Origin: Candidatus Woesearchaeota archaeon
GTDB lineage: Archaea > Nanoarchaeota > Nanoarchaeia > Woesearchaeales > GW2011-AR4
Assembly (NCBI GenBank): GCA_023259315.1
Contig: JAHFQL010000042.1
Coordinates: 1-9,800, forward strand
DNA length: 9,800 nt
Direction of reading: 5' to 3'
Part shown: positions 6,529-9,800 of the stretch, in pieces
Numbering within the stretch: the stretch's first letter is position 1
Layout of the letters: each line of letters opens with the position of its first letter
The notes under the pieces: model-generated
Database searches by the model: none
What the model saw: the letters and a program-made list of their open reading frames with translations, nothing else
What the model was told of the DNA's origin: nothing
Position numbers and translations under genes: made by a program

Positions 6529-7302
6529 ATGTCTGTTACAATTGATTTGAAAGGCAAGAAAGCGATTGTTTTCGGCATTGCAAATGACAAGAGCATTGCC
6601 TGGCACATCGCTAAGAGATTGAATGATGCGGGCTGCAGGATAGCAGCTGCTTACCAGGAAAGAGTTGAACAATTATTTTTGCCATTGATGAAAGAGCTTA
6701 ACAACCCAGTCTATGCAAAATGCGATGTGGTTGATGATGCTTTGCTGGATTCTTTTTTCAATAAAGTTAAGGGGGAATTTGTGGAAGTAGATTTTTTGAT
6801 TCACAGCATTGCCTTTGCAAAAAGAGAGCACTTGCAGGGCAAGTTCATGAATGTTGACAGGCGTGGCTACCAGATTGCGCATGAAGTTAGTTCATATTCT
6901 CTGACAGAGCTTGCCAGAAGGACAGCTTTAATTATGAAAGATAATGGTTCGATAATTGCAATGACTTATATTGGGGGCGAGAGAGCAACTCCAGGTTACA
7001 ATATCATGGGCGTTGCAAAAGCAGCCCTTGAATCCAGCGTGAGATACCTTGCCTTTGACCTTGGAGAAAGGAAAATAAGGGTCAATGCAATATCAGCAGG
7101 GCCGATAGCAACTTTGGCTGCATCCGGCATTGCAAGCTTTGGGGAAATGCTGCTCAACTATGTAGCAAAATCGCCATTGAAGAGGAACATAACTGCAGAT
7201 GAAGTCGCTGATTGCGCCTTGTTTTTGTGCAGCGATCTTTCAAAAGCCATAACTGGCCAGACTATTTACGTGGACGCAGGTTATAACATCAGCGGATTGT
7301 GA
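6529..7302 (+). CDS. fabI: enoyl-[acyl-carrier-protein] reductase FabI
   Basis: An NAD(P)H-dependent reductase of the short-chain dehydrogenase fold that performs the last step of each fatty-acid elongation cycle. The 257 residues fit FabI (262 in E. coli). The N-terminal cofactor site is the FabI-specific FGIANDKSIAWHIAKRL (about 15-31), followed by CDVVDD (65-70), IHSIAFA (91-97), and the catalytic set Y147, Y157-x6-K164 in TYIGGERATPGYNIMGVAK, then RVNAISAGPIATLA and a C-terminal GQTIYVDAGYNI. The frame is open back to 6397, but the extra 44 residues overlap the upstream gene and look unlike FabI, whereas 6529 has a GGAGG site. The stop overlaps the dedA start. FabI belongs to bacterial type II fatty-acid synthesis, so its presence in an archaeal context suggests transfer, or a role in acyl groups other than membrane lipids. 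Confidence 0.95.
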   Translation: MSVTIDLKGKKAIVFGIANDKSIAWHIAKRLNDAGCRIAAAYQERVEQLFLPLMKELNNPVYAKCDVVDDALLDSFFNKVKGEFVEVDFLIHSIAFAKREHLQGKFMNVDRRGYQIAHEVSSYSLTELARRTALIMKDNGSIIAMTYIGGERATPGYNIMGVAKAALESSVRYLAFDLGERKIRVNAISAGPIATLAASGIASFGEMLLNYVAKSPLKRNITADEVADCALFLCSDLSKAITGQTIYVDAGYNISGL

Positions 7303-7955
7303 TTATCTTGGGATTGGTCACAAATCTTGTTGATTTTATTCTTCATTTGGACAGGCATCTTAGCAATCTGATACAATCATATGGGTCTTTTACTTATTTT
7401 ATTTTGTTTGCGATTATTTTTGCAGAAACTGGGTTTGTTGTCACGCCGTTTTTGCCAGGCGATTCCTTGCTTTTTGCAGCAGGAAGTTTTGCAGCAATTG
7501 GGACGTTCAACATAACATGGCTTTTCATTCTGCTTTTCAGCGCCGCTGTCCTTGGAGACAATTTGAACTATTGGATTGGCAATTACATCGGGCCTAAGAT
7601 ATTCAAAAGAAAAAAAAACATATTTTTCAACAAAGAGTACCTTGATAAGACCCACAAGTTTTATGAGAAATATGGCACAAAAGCAGTTATACTCGGGAGA
7701 TTTGTTCCAATAGTCAGAACTTTTTCCCCATTTGTCGCGGGAGTAGGCAGGATGAAGTATTCAAAGTTTTTGTTTTTTGATATTTTTGGAGGCGTGTTAT
7801 GGGTAGGCTTGTTCACATTCGGGGGTTATTTTTTCGGGAACATCCCATTAATCAAGAATAATTTTTCCTTGGTGATAATTGCTATAATTATTTTGTCCTT
7901 TGTGCCAATCCTAGTGGAGTATTGGAAGCATAAAAAATTAAAAAAAGCACAATAG
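7299..7955 (+). CDS. DedA-family membrane protein
   Basis: A 218-residue integral membrane protein of the DedA/VTT superfamily, whose members are linked to phospholipid scrambling or undecaprenyl-phosphate and lipid recycling and to membrane-potential homeostasis. Characteristic residues are present: E43 in FAETGFVVTPFLPGDSLLFAAG, D55, GDNLNYWIGNYIG (86-98), and the paired arginines R134 and R140 in LGRFVPIVRTFSPFVAG, equivalent to the acidic and arginine residues known to be needed in E. coli YqjA. The reentrant loops and the conserved FGGVLW segment near 163-168 are also visible. The start is a GTG whose last bases form part of the fabI TGA stop (a GTGA overlap), implying coupled translation. 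Co-transcription with fabI suggests a shared lipid-related role. It ends 4 bases from the convergent kinase-like gene. Confidence 0.92.
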   Translation: MIILGLVTNLVDFILHLDRHLSNLIQSYGSFTYFILFAIIFAETGFVVTPFLPGDSLLFAAGSFAAIGTFNITWLFILLFSAAVLGDNLNYWIGNYIGPKIFKRKKNIFFNKEYLDKTHKFYEKYGTKAVILGRFVPIVRTFSPFVAGVGRMKYSKFLFFDIFGGVLWVGLFTFGGYFFGNIPLIKNNFSLVIIAIIILSFVPILVEYWKHKKLKKAQ

Positions 7956-7959
7956 TATT

Positions 7960-8661
7960 TTAATAGCCTCTTTCAAAAAACTGAAAAAATCTTTTGTCAA
8001 CTCCAAATCTTAACCTATAAAACAGATTATCACGCGCTGTAAAATTTGCACCTACTAGCATTTCATACGAACTTCTAGTTAATCTGAAAATATCCTCTTG
8101 AGTAAGCATACCCCTGTGGCGTAATCCTGAAATCGAACTTGCCACAAGCAGTTGAACATCAGTCATCTGTGGATTTGGAGAATCTCTCTCGTACTGCAAA
8201 CCCGTGGTGTGCACAGTAATATTTCCATCGTGTCCATTCTGGCTAAGCAGGAAATTTTTTATATAAGGATCTCCGTGGTAATATTGCTGGCCTCTCCTGT
8301 GGATCTCTTTAAGAAGAACTAAGGATTCATACAAGCATTGTTCTTGGGCGTTATTTGTTAACCTGCCATTAATGGTCCAATTTAAGAAATTATCTGAATT
8401 GTTTAATCTTTTAACTCTTAATTCTAAGGTTTCATCATTGGATTCTATTACTTCCGGAACCCTAAGGCCTTGTTGATGCAGCTTTAAGGAAAGTCTCTTT
8501 TCTCTTTCATATCTTTGCCTGGCTGATTGCCAAGGCTTCCTCTCAAGAGGACCCCACGCCATTGTAACTGGAAATGGTTTGTATTGAAATGTAACAGATA
8601 TATCATCTTCTCTTACAACCCGCTTAGACCTAAGGCTTAACCCAGCAGAATCCATCAACAT
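7960..8661 (-). CDS. RIO/Bud32-like protein kinase fold, possibly degenerate
   Basis: A kinase-fold protein resembling the Bud32/RIO or lipopolysaccharide-kinase group. From the ATG at 8661 (233 residues) the N-lobe shows a possible lysine K28, an alpha-C-like helix with E53 in RYEREKRLSLKLHQQGLRVPEVI, then the catalytic loop H129-G130-D131-P-Y-I-K-N136. Where Bud32 has its metal-binding DFG, this protein reads VHTTGLQYERD, with no aspartate in the expected place. It may be a pseudokinase, a divergent phosphotransferase, or my alignment is off. The frame continues upstream to a TTG at 8763, but that would overlap the divergent purM start and its promoter, so the internal ATG is preferred with moderate confidence; a GTG at 8739 is another option. 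Substrate unknown. True Bud32 works with Kae1 in tRNA t6A synthesis, and no such partner is here. Confidence 0.65.
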   Translation of the reverse strand: MLMDSAGLSLRSKRVVREDDISVTFQYKPFPVTMAWGPLERKPWQSARQRYEREKRLSLKLHQQGLRVPEVIESNDETLELRVKRLNNSDNFLNWTINGRLTNNAQEQCLYESLVLLKEIHRRGQQYYHGDPYIKNFLLSQNGHDGNITVHTTGLQYERDSPNPQMTDVQLLVASSISGLRHRGMLTQEDIFRLTRSSYEMLVGANFTARDNLFYRLRFGVDKRFFQFFERGY

Positions 8662-8715
8662 TTTTTTGAGAGTACGCTCAGACGCTAAAAATCTTTCTAA
8701 TTTATACCAGCAAGA

Positions 8716-8723
8716 TTTATATA
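8716..8723 (+). promoter_or_regulatory. TATA-like box of purM, possibly bidirectional
   Basis: TTTATATA is centred 26-27 bases before the purM ATG, indicating a leaderless start. The near-symmetric element also reads TATATAAA on the minus strand and could serve the kinase-like gene with a leader of about 30 bases before its ATG at 8661. Confidence 0.5.
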
Positions 8724-8745
8724 TTTCAATCTTAACCACTTTTAC

Positions 8746-9800
8746 ATGAATCCAAACTATCAAGATGCAGAATCAAAAGCAGTTGATGCCATTAAAAAAG
8801 CAATTCCAAATTCTTTGAAACAAGACATGCTGAAAGAAAGCAAGGGCATGTTCGCTGAATTATATGAAAATAATGAAGTTTTTCCAAATCATTACATTGC
8901 CAGCACAATTGATGGTGTCGGGACAAAAGCAATAATAGCAGAGGCAATGAATAAATATGACACAATCGGGATTGATTGTGTGGCTGTTTGTGCGAATGAT
9001 TTAGCGACTTTAGGCGCTGTCAACCCGTTCTTGTTTATGGATTGTATTTTATGCCAAAAAGATATAAGGAAAAAAGCTATAACCGGAGAAATTGTAAAAG
9101 GGATGTCCAGAGGCTTGGAGCAATGCGATTCTTCGAGTATCTTAAGAAATTCTATAAAGATAAATTTTGGAAAAGGAGAAACTGCATCTGTAGATGAGTT
9201 ATTAAGTTCGCCGAAGCCGGGACATGCCATCGAGCTTCTTGGCTCAATGATTGGTTTTATAGAGAAACAGCAATTCAAAAAACAAAAAATAAAGCCCGGG
9301 CAGAAAATAATCGCGTTAAGAAGCTCTGGCCCGCATTCAAATGGCTACACCGATTTAAGAAGATACTTGCTCAAAGGAGATTTTGAAACGCGCCCAGAAT
9401 ATAAAAAATTGTATAAGGGAAAATTCTCTTTGAATGATAAATTTGATGGCTCGACAATATGGAAAACCCTGCTGGAGCCCACTAAGATTTACATTCAGGC
9501 AATGGCAAGGATGGCAAAAAACTTTGACGTTGTTGGATTTAATAACACCGGCTATGGATTAAAAAATTTGAACAGGATGCCAGAAAAAGTTGAGTTTAGG
9601 ATTAACAATCCATTAAAGCCGCAGCCGATTTTTGAATTGATGCAAAAAGAATCCGGCTTTACAGACGAGCAGATGTACAAGACATTCAATATGGGTATGG
9701 GATTTTTTGTTGTATGTGAATCAAAGGATGCTGATGATATTCTTCAAATAACAAAAGATGCTGACGTTGTTGGGGGGGGGGGAAAAAGCTATAAGACTAT
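8746..9800 (+). CDS. purM: phosphoribosylformylglycinamidine cyclo-ligase PurM (3' end off window)
   Basis: Closes the imidazole ring of purines, making aminoimidazole ribotide from FGAM with ATP. The frame from the ATG at 8746 is open for 351 codons to the window edge. PurM landmarks in order are the N-terminal ATP-binding segment STIDGVGTK (53-61), GIDCVAVCANDLATLGA (75-91), GKGETASV (142-149), SSGPHSNGYTDLRR (193-206), LEPTKIYI (243-250), the NNTGYGLKNLNRMP turn (266-279) and FNMGMGFFVV (314-323). E. coli PurM has 345 residues, so only a short C-terminal end is missing. Near residues 343-346 an 11-base G run encodes four glycines, where a conserved beta strand would be expected; this may be a sequencing or assembly error. 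The product feeds both purine synthesis and, through aminoimidazole ribotide, the ThiC reaction. Confidence 0.93.
   Translation, partial: MNPNYQDAESKAVDAIKKAIPNSLKQDMLKESKGMFAELYENNEVFPNHYIASTIDGVGTKAIIAEAMNKYDTIGIDCVAVCANDLATLGAVNPFLFMDCILCQKDIRKKAITGEIVKGMSRGLEQCDSSSILRNSIKINFGKGETASVDELLSSPKPGHAIELLGSMIGFIEKQQFKKQKIKPGQKIIALRSSGPHSNGYTDLRRYLLKGDFETRPEYKKLYKGKFSLNDKFDGSTIWKTLLEPTKIYIQAMARMAKNFDVVGFNNTGYGLKNLNRMPEKVEFRINNPLKPQPIFELMQKESGFTDEQMYKTFNMGMGFFVVCESKDADDILQITKDADVVGGGGKSYKT
9772..9782 (+). repeat. 11-base G homopolymer in purM
   Basis: Eleven consecutive G in an AT-rich gene, the longest G run in the window. As written it keeps the purM frame open. Other G runs, in thiC (six near 4171, seven near 4417), encode genuinely conserved glycines, whereas this one does not match an expected glycine-rich motif. 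Confidence 0.8.

Noticed and set aside
8892..9278. 128-codon minus-strand frame within purM
   Set aside because: It is antisense to conserved PurM motifs, and the purM frame explains the coding signal.
1..9800. CRISPR arrays, insertion sequences or attachment-site repeats
   Set aside because: No regularly spaced direct repeats, transposase genes or long terminal inverted repeats were seen; the only long inverted repeat closes the RNA candidate.

Overview
The window is AT-rich and most likely comes from an uncultivated archaeon, possibly of the DPANN type (inference). The evidence is an archaeal/eukaryotic-type SecE (Sec61 gamma), TATA-like boxes about 25-27 bases upstream of most start codons with no Shine-Dalgarno site (leaderless transcription), and a small compact gene layout. 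Several enzymes nevertheless look bacterial (ThyA, DHFR, FabI, DedA), which suggests gene acquisition by transfer. A clear GGAGG site occurs only before fabI.

Layout. 1-172: left edge, with a strong leftward Shine-Dalgarno/ATG that leads only into a short frame. 173-373: secE, rightward. 375-1770: leftward folA and thyA, the dTMP/folate pair. 1776-2048: a gene-free stretch that folds by eye into a closed, multi-branched RNA and carries its own TATA-like box. 2152-3330: leftward CPA2 cation/proton antiporter. 3425-3772: a small Dabb-like protein. 3872-5215: thiC for thiamine pyrimidine synthesis. 5261-6431: two overlapping 2-oxoglutarate/Fe(II) oxygenase-fold genes, the first with all iron ligands and close in motif spacing to the OGFOD1/Tpa1 ribosomal prolyl hydroxylases, the second a degenerate copy that lost two iron ligands. 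6529-7955: fabI and dedA, overlapping by 4 bases, a membrane-lipid themed pair. 7960-8661: leftward RIO/Bud32-like kinase fold lacking a recognisable DFG aspartate. 8746-9800: purM, rightward, running off the window.

How the genes relate. Nucleotide and one-carbon metabolism (thyA, folA, purM) and cofactor synthesis (thiC) are housekeeping. The oxygenase pair needs O2 and 2-oxoglutarate if active, so it implies at least occasional contact with oxygen. FabI in an archaeal background is unexpected because archaeal membrane lipids are isoprenoid. The most interesting items are the active/inactive oxygenase pair, which resembles the two-domain OGFOD1/Tpa1 enzyme split into two genes, and the unassigned structured RNA upstream of thyA. 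No CRISPR array, tRNA, rRNA or insertion sequence was seen.
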